Shown one piece after another: positions 1 to 12,400 of a DNA stretch of 64,000 nucleotides; position 1 is the first letter of the stretch, and every line of letters begins with the position of its first letter. Position numbers and translations under genes: made by a program. The DNA is from Phaffia rhodozyma. Lineage: Eukaryota > Basidiomycota > Tremellomycetes > Cystofilobasidiales > Mrakiaceae. Location of the stretch: assembly GCA_014706385.1 (NCBI GenBank), contig JACGZH010000008.1:1178001-1242000 (forward strand), read 5' to 3'. Under the pieces are notes generated by a model, which saw nothing but the letters and a program-made list of their open reading frames with translations, did no database searches and was not told where the DNA came from.

Positions 1-2994
1 TGTGGAAGCGTGAAAAATTCAGAGATCGGACTGGTTTTGGCGAATGTGGACAACTCCACAAAGAACGAGGTTGGAAGGGTTCGGACAGCAGATACAAAAG
101 CGCTATTTGCATTCTGCGAAGTTCAAAGTCAGGGTGTATGTACGGTCAGTCATCGTGTTCGAAAAAAAGGGAAAGGAATACGTGAAGGAAGTAATTGCAC
201 ACAGACTTTAAGATCCCCATTCTTGTTTCGACAGCTTCCAAGCAACTCCCACTTTCGGCTCATGCCATTCCTCAATCCAGCCCAGACTTCTTCCTCTCCA
301 AGACCGTCGAGTTTTCCCACCAAATTCAACGCGTCTTCCCCCGATTGGCACCCCATTTCCGCAAGTCTAATCGCCTGTGAGCCTTCTCCAATTTTATACA
401 GCCCACCGGCGCAATTATAGGCTGTGCCGGAGATACATCTAGATAGATTAGCACATTCCAATAGAAGTGGTTTCGAGGAAGGGAGCGAGTCGAGTGTCGT
501 GCGAAGATGGATGGCGCGGTTCAGTAGATGGAGTGTTGAGGCATACGTGGCACTTTCAGCTGGAGAAAAGTTCACACGTGCAAGAACAAGAAGGGTGTCG
601 ACAGAGGATGCAACAAAGTCGATCAGAATCTTCTGGACAGTCTCCTTCTCTGACTTGCCATCTTCACTCCTATTCTCTGTCGAAGGAGCCAGGCAAGCAG
701 AAACAAGTCTCTCTGCACCTTCGACAAGCTTGAGTACCGACTCTTCGGCCAAATTCTTCTTATGTTTGGATCGGGTTATGAATGTTATACATTGTCTGCG
801 GAATCTCTCGGCTGTTTTGTAAGCTCTCTCGAGAATTTTGATGTCGTGGTTTCTGCAAAGGACCTTGAACAAAGCTGATATGGAAGATGTCGATGAAAAA
901 GGCTCGTTTGAACATGTCGATGTGGTTGATGGCGTTCTGGGTCGAGAATCTGTGTGATTTCAATGAGGAAAAGTCTATCAGTAATGGAACTCGAATTACA
1001 CCCAGGGGAAAGGATTGGTCGATAGAAACGTACTGTCGTCATCTTTGACTAGTTTATCAATAAGGACTGTTTCCTTCATCATTTCTGCCAATACCCTAGT
1101 GATCAAAACACTATCATCTTCACTCTTAATTTCCTCTACCTCGACCTGCCCTCCTGAGCTCTCAATGAGGGACATCCTCTCGATCCCCAATGTCTCCTCG
1201 GATCCATCATTACCCACACGATGCTTCTTCAACAGGTCAGCAATGATGGTCAGGCTATTGAGATCGCCCACTTTGGCAGCAATCTTACCCCAAAGATCAA
1301 CCAACCTCTCCCATTCTTTGCCTACAAACCCATCTTCCAACACCCACACCCCCTGCAGGTGGCTAATGAGCTTACGGAGCTCTTTCAGAGACACTTTCAT
1401 ACCTTCCTGACCTTCAACGTCCCTCAGGAAGATCTGCACACTTCGAAGTGCCTGATCCCAAACTTTTCCCTGTTTAAGAGAAGGTAGTAACTGAGGCATA
1501 AGCTCAAGCGAGATTGTGCGCAGGCGGAAAAGCGTTTCCGAAGACGTCAAGCCATGAGGGTTTGGAGGCGAGAAGAGCACGTTGAGAAGTTGAAGTATGT
1601 TTGAGTTTGGGATAGGAGAGGCCTTGAGATGAACGAAAAGAGCCTGGTTTGTTTGAAGGAAGCACAGTATCGCCTATATCAAATTTAATGCGCAATAAAA
1701 TGGTTTCAAGATTGATTAGTCCTTGGGCTTTTGAAAGAAGATGCTATACAATGGAGTGTCATCACTCACGTCGAGTGCTCCCGGGTGAGAAGCTTGACCT
1801 GAAATCACGCCTGCTAAACTTGTACATATCCAAGCGGAAAGCACGCTCTTCACGGCGTCATCCAGTTTTTTCGTAGACTCATCGGCTTGAGGAAATGTAA
1901 TTGACCGCAATGTAGCCGCCGAATCCTGTGATTTCTTAATCATCGGTGTGCACGGCAAGTCTGAAGAAGCAGGTATCTTTTTAGCCGCAGCTGTGGTCGT
2001 TCTAGAAGAAGGAGTTCTTCTGGCGATTGTCTGCGTCTGAGAGAGTTTCGGAGTGGAAGTCTCAAGCTTCGGCAGAGGGGCGTGGGGATACAGGTCGATG
2101 ATAACGGAGTGGAATGTCTCGACTATTGAAACGGACAGGCGTGTCTGTCATAACAAAAAAGGTAATCACGAAGTTCAGCGAGCACGTTCGTTTGTACGTC
2201 ATAATTACAGGCAAAGAGAAGAGAATTCATACCAAGCCTAGCGCATTAGACCTCGTCAGTAATGACACACCAGCCTTGGCGAGCGCGATTTTGGCAGTAA
2301 CACATGGACCTTGACAGACTCGCTCGAGCGAGATAGCTGCGCACATCACTAGAGCCTCGACTTCATCTTTTGAAGCTAGGTTTGAACGGCTAGGATTTAC
2401 AGCAAGTGCTACCACCGGCGTGGAAATAACCTTGGTTGAAGAAGCGGCATTTCTTCCGGCCATCACCGATTGAGCTGGCTTCCTGGCTGGTGTTTTGAAC
2501 ACAGATGGCGTAGCTTTGGAAGCTGCCAGACGAGAAGAAGAAGAGGAAACGGGAGTCGAGGATGGAGAGGAAGCAGTTTCTTTCCATCCGGACTGTACCA
2601 TTCGATGAAGAGTAGCAAGGGAGGCATTAACCATCCGCATCCCGAACCGAACTGCCTCGTCGGTCGGGAGAGGCTCAGGAAGGCCACCTGCCTTGGTAGA
2701 TGTAGATCTTGATCTGGAGAAGGTCGTTCGGGCTGACACACTGGGAGGTATTCTTGATCTAATAGACGCAGGAGTAGTAGTGGTGATGGCTGATTTAGAG
2801 ATTGATAGTATTGAAAACGACGAAGATCCTAACAAGATCACTAAATTGGGCAGAATATCTGTAGGAGCAAGAGGTTTGAAAGCATCTTCAACAGATGGAA
2901 AAGCCGTAACCGAGGCCAGAATATGATCCAGGGAAAAGCTCGAAGGGATCGAAGAACCAACCGATGGATCGGTGATGTTTGGTTCAGGTGGCAT
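1..2994 (-). CDS. Separase-like protein, N-terminal part (cut by window edge)
   Basis: Likely separase (Esp1/Cut1), the protease that cleaves cohesin at anaphase; only the non-catalytic N-terminal helical region is inside the window. Read exons on the minus strand are 2994-2233, 2144-1770, 1673-1034, 949-207 and 113 to beyond base 1, joined in frame with gt/ag borders. The first part is Ser/Thr/Pro-rich; the later part is helical and includes a TPR-like stretch around 480-400 with the pattern RCISGTAYNCAGGLYKIGEG, followed by a segment reading WELLGSCRNKNGDLK then NANSAFVSAV. This resembles the TPR region preceding the separase protease domain in fungi. The catalytic His/Cys domain lies outside, so the identity rests on the helical region only. 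It shares a 273-bp upstream region with the divergent kinesin gene. An unrelated TPR/HEAT protein is the alternative. Confidence 0.6.
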
Positions 2995-3267
2995 TATGGT
3001 TTACTCCGGCTTTTCGGCTGAGTTATCCAACTTGAGAGTCAATTAGGATCAACATCAACTGGAGAAGGAAACGGAAAAGAAAGACAGTCGCGTCGGATGT
3101 AGAGCTGTGCTGGCACGTGATTTTGTGCCACTCGTGGGCTTCATTACTCTTCGGACGCGCCTGATTTCCTTTCGCGTTTTGTTTTTCTGAACCAACGGGA
3201 AAGAACACACGCACTTTCCTGAGGCCAGACCTTCTCTCCAACGCCATACTATCCTCAAGCAAACAGT
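2995..3267. promoter_or_regulatory. Divergent upstream region, separase-like / kinesin-14
   Basis: This gap lies between two divergent start codons, so it should hold both promoters. It contains a CACGTG palindrome at 3114-3119 in the context GCACGTGAT. No clear TATA box was seen. Confidence 0.4.
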
Positions 3268-6200
3268 ATGATCGAGAATCCAGTTCGTATATCTGGATTG
3301 GTTTGCCACGATGTTTCCTGAGCCACTGTGTTGCTTTTGCTATTCGTAACGCTCACTTGCACAACACTTACTCTCCATTTAATCTCATTTCTATAGACCA
3401 CTACGGCTTCGCGTCTACCTGTCCTCAATCGACCGCCATCATCGCCTGTTCGGGCTCCTGCTGTATCATCCAGCTCGGGCATATCCAGCTCTGCTTCGAA
3501 TCATCTTGCTCCGAAACGAAAAAACACATCTGACTCTGCTATTTCTATAGCCGGTCAACCCCCATCGAAACGGCCGGCCCACTCAACTAGAACTTCCTCT
3601 GCCCCTTCTTCCAGATCGGCTTCATCGATAACAACGACGACAACTAACCGATCTGCCTATGTCACCCGGAAGCCCCTCTCCAGTGTAAGCACTACTTCCA
3701 ACAAACCGGGAGCAACGACTCGGTCAGCAGCCGCTGCTGCTACCAGTACATCTGCCGTGGGAAGAAGGGCACCCGCCGCATCGAGCAACTCGGGTACGCC
3801 TCAAGTGGGGACCAGCAGGTCCATCAGTTCGACCGGTTCAGCAGGGTCTATTAGATCCTCAAGCTCCGTGAGCAGGGGGCTGACCGCAAATAGAGTTCCA
3901 AGTGGAGGTCGAAGTGGAACAGTTTCGCCGGATTTTATTGTTCGTCTTACCAAGATATCATCTTACTCATTGTCGTCGGGTGGATGCAATTCGCTGGTGT
4001 TGAACGTTCAGTCTTGTTTTTTTTTCTCTCGTTATGTCATCAGGAAACAAACGGACGACTGGCAACAGTAGAGAAGCAGATGTTCAACATGAATGAGCTG
4101 CTCGCTTTAGAGAAATCAAAAAGTAAGTGTCAACAATGTCAGGCCTGCTGATTCATCCTATACTCAAGAGTATCTCTGCATCGATTTGGATCAGTTATCA
4201 ATCTGGAAACCGCGCAATCAACACTTCAATCTCAACTTGCCCAGAAGTCTACCGAAGCGGCTACTGCCCGGTCTCTTTCTCTCTTGAACGAAGAGCTCCT
4301 ACGCGACAAAGCTGCCCGAGAGCGCGATCTGGCTTGTCTTGAAAGAGAACGAGAAGAAAATAGTCGTCTTCATGAAGAACTCAGAAAGAGCAGAGAAGAG
4401 GTGAGAAAGATCACAGGAGAACTAAAGGATATTGAGGATGAGAAGAAGAGGGAGTTGAATAGAATGGAAAGTCGGGTGAGGGATCTAGAAGAAGACCTTG
4501 AGACGGAACGAAAGGGACGAAAGAGAGAGAATGTTGAGTTGGAACAGACGAAGGTTCGTTTAAAATACGTTTTTCTAGCTCAGGAATCTGTCTGGGAAGA
4601 AGACAACTTTCTTAACTTATACACCTATACTTCTCAATGCGTAGAACTCACTGTCGGATATCACTACACGATCCTTAACGGTCAACTCTCAATTGACTTT
4701 CTTCCAAACCGAGTCTTCCACGCTCAAGAACGAAGTGACTCAACTCCAATCGGCTTTGACTGAAAGAATAGAATTTACCACACGTGAGATCGAGGCTGCC
4801 GCGCAGAGAGTCAAATCGGCCGAAAGAAAGATGAGGGAGGGCGAGACGGAGAGAAGAAAATTGCACAACATCATTCAAGAATTGAAAGGAAACATCAGAG
4901 TATTCTGTAGAGTTCGGCCGCCTATCGGTTGGTTTTGCTTGCGTCACTCTGCCTCCTACCCAATGATTAAAAAAAACTGACTGTATTACTCTGGATTCGT
5001 GCGTTCTTCTTCTAGTGGCCGATGGTCAAGTAGCATCAATAGCTTATCCAGACCGAGACGGAAAGCAAATTGTGGTCACTTCGTCTCAGGATGCAGCAAT
5101 CGGAGGAACACGAGAGCAAATCATCCCCTTCGCATTCGATAAAGTGAGCTCAAATGAATGCTTACATCGTTGGTTTAGAGATAGCGCACAGCTGATTTGT
5201 AAAAATATCATCGCTCGCATAGGTTTTCCAACCTCACTCTACACAAAGCGATGTGTTTGAAGAAATTTCTGGATTGACACAATCAGTACTTGATGGCTAT
5301 AACTGCTGTATTTTTGCTTATGGTTAGCTTTTTTTTTGAAACACCTTACGCTTCTTTATCATATTGTAACTTGACAGCGCTCCTTCTGCAAACTGCTCAT
5401 AGGTCAAACTGGAGCCGGAAAAAGTTTCACTATGGAGGGTGGTTCGGTAAGCTCTTCCTTCTCTTGTGCTGTATCAATTTGGACCCTTGGCGCCTCTTAC
5501 TGATATCTGCATAAAATTGATTTGATCTTAAAATGACAGACCCCGGAATCAATGGGTATGATACCCAGGGCAATCCTCCAGATATTCGAAGTGACAGAGT
5601 ATCTAAAGGAACAAGGTTGGAAGTATGAGCTTGAAGGCCAATTTCTTGAAATTGTACGTCTTTCTTTCGTCATCAAATATAAGAGTTTCGAGAGGAAACA
5701 AGTTGCTGATACCAAGGAACTTGCAATAATACGAACAAAAAGTACAACGAGACATTGAATGATCTATTGGGGAATAGCAATTTTGATAATAACAAGCTCG
5801 AGATCAAACATGAGAAAGTCGGAAAGACGACCAGAACGACTGTTACAGATGCTACAACAGGTAGGTTCCTCCATTTTACGACTGATCTTCTTTTCATTCG
5901 AATGTAACTGATTGTGTAATCATTCTGCTTACTTGCTCTTCTTGATATTTTCTAACAGTTCGGTTGACATCACCTAATCAAGTTCAGGGTCTATTGGAAC
6001 GAGCGAGAAGCAGAAGGGCGGTAGCTGCAACGTTGATGAACGAGCGGTCTTCTCGATCTCATTCCGTGTTCTCGCTCCGAGTAACGGGATCCAACGCCGT
6101 CACCGGTGAATCGTGCGAGGTTCGTTAGTTGAAATGAATCATCCTCTTCGTGTCTTTTTTCTCAAGTCTCTCGCACGCTGCAAGATGCATTAAGGCTCAA

Positions 6201-6920
6201 TATCTCTCTACCTCTTTTACCCTTCCAGGGAGTATTGAACCTAGTTGATCTCGCTGGCTCAGAACGACTTGCGAGTAGTGGAGCTGGCGCAGACAAGGAT
6301 CGACTGAAGGAAACAATCAACATCAACAAAAGTCTGAGTGCGTTGGCTGATGTGATCGGTGCGCTCGGGTCGACTTCTTCTGGACAAGCTTCGCATGTAC
6401 CGTATAGGAACTCGTAAGCGTCAAATCTTCTTCTTTCTTATCTGAACGCAACAGATTGCTGACCTTTAGACAAAAACATATGATCGTCATTTCATTTGTC
6501 TATGTGACTGATAAAACTGAAGTAAACTCACATACCTTCTCCAAACTTCGCTCTCAGGCCAGGTTAGTCAATATCTTACAAAGACGTGCTTTGATGAAGT
6601 ATTGCTTTGAAACTTAATGGTCTCACTTATGTGATTCATCGAAACGATCCGTTTGAAGAGCAAGACTTTGATGGTCCTCAACTTATCGCCTCTGGCGGTG
6701 CATCTCAATGAGTCTTTATGTTCGCTTCGATTTGCGACCAAGGTTCGTCTCCAACATTTTTGTATCTCAGTGGATCATCGTCTCAACAAGATCCGTTAAA
6801 ATATATGTACTGAAAGTTATGTGCGCGTTCTTCGTATTTTTATCATCTTTGTTCTGTTTGACTTTGCAGGTCAACTCGACTCAAATCGGATCTGCTAAGA
6901 AGCAACAAGGTGCACGATAG
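3268..6920 (+). CDS. Kinesin-14 (C-terminal motor, Kar3/Ncd type)
   Basis: Minus-end-directed microtubule motor expected to act on the mitotic spindle or in karyogamy. The order is a Ser/Thr/Arg-rich tail (about 3397-3940), a long coiled coil rich in Glu/Arg/Lys (about 4040-4900), then the neck motif [20 protein letters not shown] leading into a C-terminal motor, the hallmark of kinesin-14. Motor motifs seen across exons are the P-loop [11 protein letters not shown] (about 5404-5445), switch [14 protein letters not shown] (about 6040-6078), switch [11 protein letters not shown] (about 6240-6270), then KLTYLLQ and [11 protein letters not shown]. The end [11 protein letters not shown] is typical of the motor end. 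There are about a dozen introns. The start is the weakest point: I chose ATG 3268, with a first exon to about 3300 joining in frame at 3397 after ctatag. Family assignment is firm; Kar3 versus another kinesin-14 is not resolved. Confidence 0.9.
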
Positions 6921-7429
6921 CTGATTCCAACAGTTCAGCCAGACAGCGAATGAAAACCTACGGCTTTGCTGATATGCAGCCATACGTACATATCAAGGCT
7001 GTGAGGCAAAACGGTATTTCGTTCGATGTATTTCACTATCATCTGATCTTTGAAACAATATTCTTCATTATTGTTCCACTTTCTTCTTCCACTATTTTCC
7101 GTTCGTTTTGCTTCGTGGCCGAGGATGTCTCATTTGTGAACTTCCTTAGTTCCACTCTCTTTAAAGGTTTTCTTATGCCTCCTTCACTCTCTTCTTAATC
7201 TTCCTTTGGTTTTTCAGACTTTTCTTTATACATCAGTTCGCTTCGATTTGCCTTTTCGCTCCTCATATCTACAACACGCTCACTTGATCGTGAATTCTTT
7301 TCATTCTTTCGCTTTCCGTAGGAATTCCTACGAGAATCATTTGTGTCTCATTATGATCATAAGACTGCTGGTAAAACATATAATGAACATGAGCCTGTAC
7401 AGACATACTCTTTCCCAATCCTTCTAGGT
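6921..7429. other. Convergent intergenic gap, no gene seen
   Basis: About 510 bp between the stops of the kinesin and the hydrolase. It is T-rich on the plus strand and has open frames without recognisable motifs; presumably both 3' UTRs. Confidence 0.5.
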
Positions 7430-8950
7430 CTAAAGTCCAGCCTTCCTCTCTTCACCCTTGTCGTCCAAAAGAACGTTCCTCTGTTCCAACCCGTGTACCC
7501 GGATCCATTCTGCTGATCTAGAAATTCCTTCTTCCGTCAACTCATGTCCACAATCGTACTCCACGTTTTCTAACCGACCAGTCGTGCCGACGTTGAGTTT
7601 TTCAAGAAACGCGCTAGTGTGGGGGACATGGGGTACAACTTTTATAAGCGTAGGTTGGCAACCAAAAGGAAGGGTTCACAGTGGTTAGCCTACATAGACC
7701 TTTACTGCCAGAAAGCCAGACATGAAGACTCACGTCTATCTTTTCTTCCAGAAAGCACCAAAATTTTCTTTCCGATAAAAGGGTTTTCCTTTGCGCTTTC
7801 CGCTTGGAACGAGCAGTTCACAGGATCACGCTGTTTGATCAAAGCTCGGAAGGTGTCCGGGATGATCGGCGGTTCGAACTTGAGATTCTGAGAGGCCAAT
7901 CGGGCGGTCATAAGAGAGGCGAAATCTGGGCAACCGATGATACTGCAAGACAGGATTGAATAAAAGTCAATTATGAATATCGGGCTCATTTCAGACTTGA
8001 AGATGACTTACGGAATACCGATCTCCACTCGGGGCTCTGTTATTTATGATAGTCGATAAACAAATACAGAAACGCATTTAGTCCTCGGCACTGTTCAGCT
8101 TTTTTTTCAAACCAGATAGAGTGATTATCAAATACCATGTCGAAGGACAGTCCAAGCAGCATGTCCACCTAGACTGACTCCGGCAACCATGAATTCTTCG
8201 ATTGTTTTGTCACCTTCCGGGAATAGAAGCGCCGGTAGGAAGTCAATCAAGAAAGACACGTCCTGAGCAGTCCCACCTGTTCACGCAAGCAGGGCATGTG
8301 GGTGTTAGTTTTCACGCTCAAGAACGAGATCTTGAGACAACAGTAAGATGTCCAAAACGTACTGTAGACGGCATACATATCCAAACTGTTTATCAAGAAC
8401 CGACAGACACAACATAATCCATGAGCTGGAGAAGAAGTCCTGATAAAGTGTGACACCGGAAGAATGCTCACGCGTGCATAGGATTTCCCTGATCATCCCC
8501 TTTCGATTTGAAGCTTCTGTTGTTGAGTTCGTCAACCATTCGATGCCCGTGGTTACGTTGATCCTGATGGATTCCTCCCACAAATAGCACAAATACATAC
8601 AGACATGCCCGGATGATCAGCTAGATGCAGAAGCAAGCACGGCGGGCAGTATGAATCTGTGAGGATGACCATTGACCTACAAAGTTGATGATTATGAGCT
8701 CCCGATCATTGGATTTCCTCTTTGATTTCTCCAGTACAACCTCACAAAAATGATGCATGCTAGACTTCTCACTCAATCTTCCATGAAGAGCGAACTAAAC
8801 AAGAACTAATTTGTGAACATTGTCTAATTCTTAAGGGGAAAGTGGATACATATGAGTGCTCACCAACACGGCTATTCTGTCCGATCGCAACTGATCCAAA
8901 CCATAAACATCGAGAGAAAGACCGGCCGCATTTATTGTCTTAATTGCCAT
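7430..8950 (-). CDS. Alpha/beta hydrolase, fungal single-domain family
   Basis: Cytosolic-looking serine hydrolase of unknown substrate, about 300 residues after splicing. Starting at ATG 8950 the exons give MAIKTINAAGLSLDVYGL, then FALHGRLSEKS, the oxyanion-side DQRNHGHRMVDELNN, LDMYAVYSGTAQDVS and the nucleophile elbow GVSLGGHAAW (Ser near residue 141, about 8160-8190). The strand ILVLSGRKDRLVP carries the likely acid Asp (about residue 229), and EYDCGHELTEE the catalytic His (about residue 262; near 7540). All three triad positions are therefore present. The segment IIGCPDFASLMTARL near 7950-7900 matches fungal hypothetical hydrolases of this type. Seven or more short introns are read, all frame-consistent, including one from about 7714 to an aaaag acceptor near 7640 that restores the acid-His linker. 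No signal peptide or membrane span is visible. Confidence 0.85.
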
Positions 8951-9435
8951 TGTATCGTGAGTGGATCGATAGATTGGTATGCTATCTATAGATGGAATGA
9001 GATGGAGATGGACGAAGAGACGAAATCTATCCGTACCTGATTTTCATTAGACAGTTTGTCCGAATTTTGTGATGAAAACATTTCGATTCTTGTATTGCTT
9101 CTGCTTCCTTCTCCACTCTTTGGCCCCCATCCGATTGCGTCCCTGCCGGTTTGCTTTCCTCACAACAGTTGCTTGTTTGTGTTTACTATCTACGTTGGTC
9201 ATTCATAATATATCTTACTCGCTCATCGGAACAGCCTAGATACCCTTACGGTACTCGTTAGTCCGTGTCTTTGAATTCGTCATATTGTGTGTGTGTGTGT
9301 GTGTTTATGTTGGCTGACCTCATGGTTATTGTTTCGAGGCAGACAGTTCGTTGCTTGGCGCATACTTCTCCTACACCCAAGGCCTTTCTTGGGTTACCGT
9401 ATCTCTTCTGTCCTGTTCTAAGGCATTTTCTCTAG
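8951..9435. other. Divergent gap, hydrolase / BTB-CAP-Gly gene
   Basis: Contains both putative promoters and a TG dinucleotide repeat at about 9286-9304. Nothing else recognised. Confidence 0.45.
9286..9304. repeat. (TG)n microsatellite
   Basis: About nine uninterrupted TG units, roughly 130 bp upstream of the start of the BTB/CAP-Gly gene. Confidence 0.9.
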
Positions 9436-12400
9436 ATGAGTAGTCCTCGAACGTCAGCCTCTGGTCAATCATTCTCGGCCGTACTCCCTCCACTGGTTCC
9501 TCTTGATGTACCCATCCAACACTCTTGCAACGTCTGGCGTTCTGATCTTCGAGCTCTATTTGAAAAGGCAAAGGACAGATTTGGCGACGTCATTTGGGAT
9601 GTTGGAACATCAACTCAGGATGAAAAACCTCGTGGAATTGAAAGTTTGGAAGAGAGTGACGAGAACGATTTGACAACGAGGTTGTTAGCTAGATCGCTTA
9701 AGACCGACACGCAAGAGGTAATAGAGACGGTGTGGGGTCATAAAGGTTTGTCGTTCTTGTTCTCCCTTCATATAGTTACTGAGTCTGTTCTCCTTCTAGC
9801 GCAAAGCCACTATCGGTGAAGAGAACTCTGACGCATAGCTTGGACTCTGATATTATCTACTTCATACTAAAACGGGGATCATTTCACAATAGCCATCATA
9901 TACGCCCGTGCTCCTCCCGCCTTTCAGTATCGCTATTTTCCGCGAACTGTTGATCGCTCGTCCACCCCTGGCTTTCGGTCATCATCAGCGGCTTACCTCG
10001 CTTTACCAAACTCAGAACCAAATACAATCAGGACCACCTCACCTCTTAGGGTTCCGTCTCAAGCCTCCGTTCATTCAACTGCCTCGACATACCGGCATAC
10101 TCCCACTCGAATCAGAGTAGGCGTAACGCCTCAGATGTTCAAAGCTGAGCTTGAGTGGTTGTACACTGGCGAAGGGATGGGCGATGTGGCAGAATGGCTC
10201 AACCAAAATACATCACTTCATGTTCAGTCAAGTGTAGATGACCATTTAGAGGCACATCAAGGTCTCTTTGGGTTAGGTTTGGGGTTGGCGCTCGAGAATG
10301 GAGTTGCTGGTGTAGATGATATTCAGAAGATTGAAGGTCGGGAAGGCGAGAAGAGAGAGAGTCTCAGAAACGTTCGTCAGATTCTTTGCAATCTTTCTTC
10401 TTGCAAACATAAACTTATCCCGAAAGACTCTATTTGTGTTGCACTCGGACATATCTTCTTCTAGGATCTAGTATACATGTGGCGCTCGAAACTGTATTCG
10501 GATGTCAAGATTGTACTTCCGTGCGAGTCACTTCACACTTCGTCAGGATCTTCAACCATAAAACGAAACTCATTTATAGACAGCAATCTATCAGACGATT
10601 CATCATCGTCCACATGTGCCGTTTTCTCCACACACAAATTTATCCTGGCCTCCAGGTCACCTTATTTTGCTTCGTTGCTACTCAACACGTCAGGCTTCCG
10701 GTCAGGAGACTGGGAGGAAACAAACGAGATCGAGCTTCTATCACCTCCTTTCACTCCTGCTAGCGTTCATTTTTGTTTGGGATACATGTATGTCACACAA
10801 CAGTAGGTCTTCGACAGGTTACAATCGAGCCGACTGACTGACGTCAGCTATCATCTTTCTCTCTGCCATCTGTTCAAACATTACGATCACTCTAGGTACG
10901 CTGGAACATTAGCTTTCTCAAACCGAACGTACGACCTCACAACAGCATTCGAAATTCACCGTTCTGCCACGTATCTCCTGATGGACTCTCTGCGCGCTGA
11001 GGTAGAATCCAGAATCATTCATGAGATGTGCGATGGCCTTGACCTTTCCCTATCGCCGGGTCCATCAAAACTCTGCGCTCGACGCGTTCCTCGTGTCTGG
11101 CGATTTGCTGGTGCTTCGGATGTGGGTGCTCTAGATTTAGAATCAAGAACGAGAGCATGGGTCGTGCGGCATTGGGCAAGTTGTTGGGGGAAAGAGATTG
11201 GTGACGCAGAAGAGCACGAGCGTAAAGCTTTGTTGACTAAGGTTACCGAAGGCTTGAATTCCCAAAGTGTTTGTCGCTATCTTAGAGGAGTCAAATCAGT
11301 CAAATCGAAGACGGACTCAGAGCTAAGGACAACAACAGGCCTTCCTCGAGGTTTCAAACAGAGTACTTGGGCAGAGAACTTGATCGGGATGGTCTCGGAG
11401 ATAGAAACGCAGGCTAAAGAAATTTGGATTGTCCAATTTGGGGATGTTGTGCGTTCAAAAGGATTTACTGAGCTTCTGAGTGGAAAAGGGTTTGGAATGG
11501 ACCTATTGGAAGAACTTATGACCGATGTGGTCAACTCGGCCGCTGATGTGAAGGGATGTAAGCACTCCGGAAAAAATTATCAGGTAACTAGTTCTTCGTT
11601 GGTCTCAAGCAACCCTGTTAGGAGGAGAACAAGACATCTCAAGAGAAACTTTTGTCGATCAATTTCAAACAGAATCTAGTCAAGTCGATTCTTTCTCCCA
11701 CCAGACCGGACACAAATGAGCCTGTACTCAGTCCTGGTTCAGCCGTCAGAACTATCATAGAGAACAGTCGGACCAAGGTTTTGGAACATCTCAGACGAAG
11801 ATGGCTGCAAGTCCGTGAACATTCCGGATTCGTTGGTCTTGAATCTTGGGCATTACAGGAAATTAGTGATGGTATGTCTTTTCCTGAGTATGCTGTCATT
11901 CTATGTCGTATCAAGATTGCAAAATCGGATTTGTTCTTGGACTCTATGACTAACTTATTACATGGCTTGACGACAGAAATCGGTCAGCCGGTAGAGGAAC
12001 TTGTTGCTCCGCCCCTTTCACCTTTCGTCCCCCCTACTCGTGCTCCTCCAATACTTTCAAGCTCGGTTTCTCGAGTAGTCAGTGGCTCGAAGGAGTCTGT
12101 TTCCTCAAATTCTATCAACAGGTCCCCATCCGCTCGACGACTTGATGTAGATCTGAAGTCAGTGAAAAACACTGAAGCTGGAACTATGTCCAGTCGATCG
12201 ACGATATCCAGTCGAACAGTAGCTAAACCTCAATCAGCTACCATTCCAGCGAGATCGACTGTCACAACCTCAGCCGTTTCAAAATCATCGTCTTCTCCTC
12301 GTCCACCACCAGGTGCATTGACGACTACGCGCCCAACGTCTGAAAAGGCGCCACTTTCTAACTCAACCTCGTCAGTATCTCTTTCAGGAAGAAGGTCAGT

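Noticed and set aside
7866..7876. GGTTCGAAC, resembling a tRNA B box
   Set aside because: It lies in the coding exon of the hydrolase and has no A box or cloverleaf around it.
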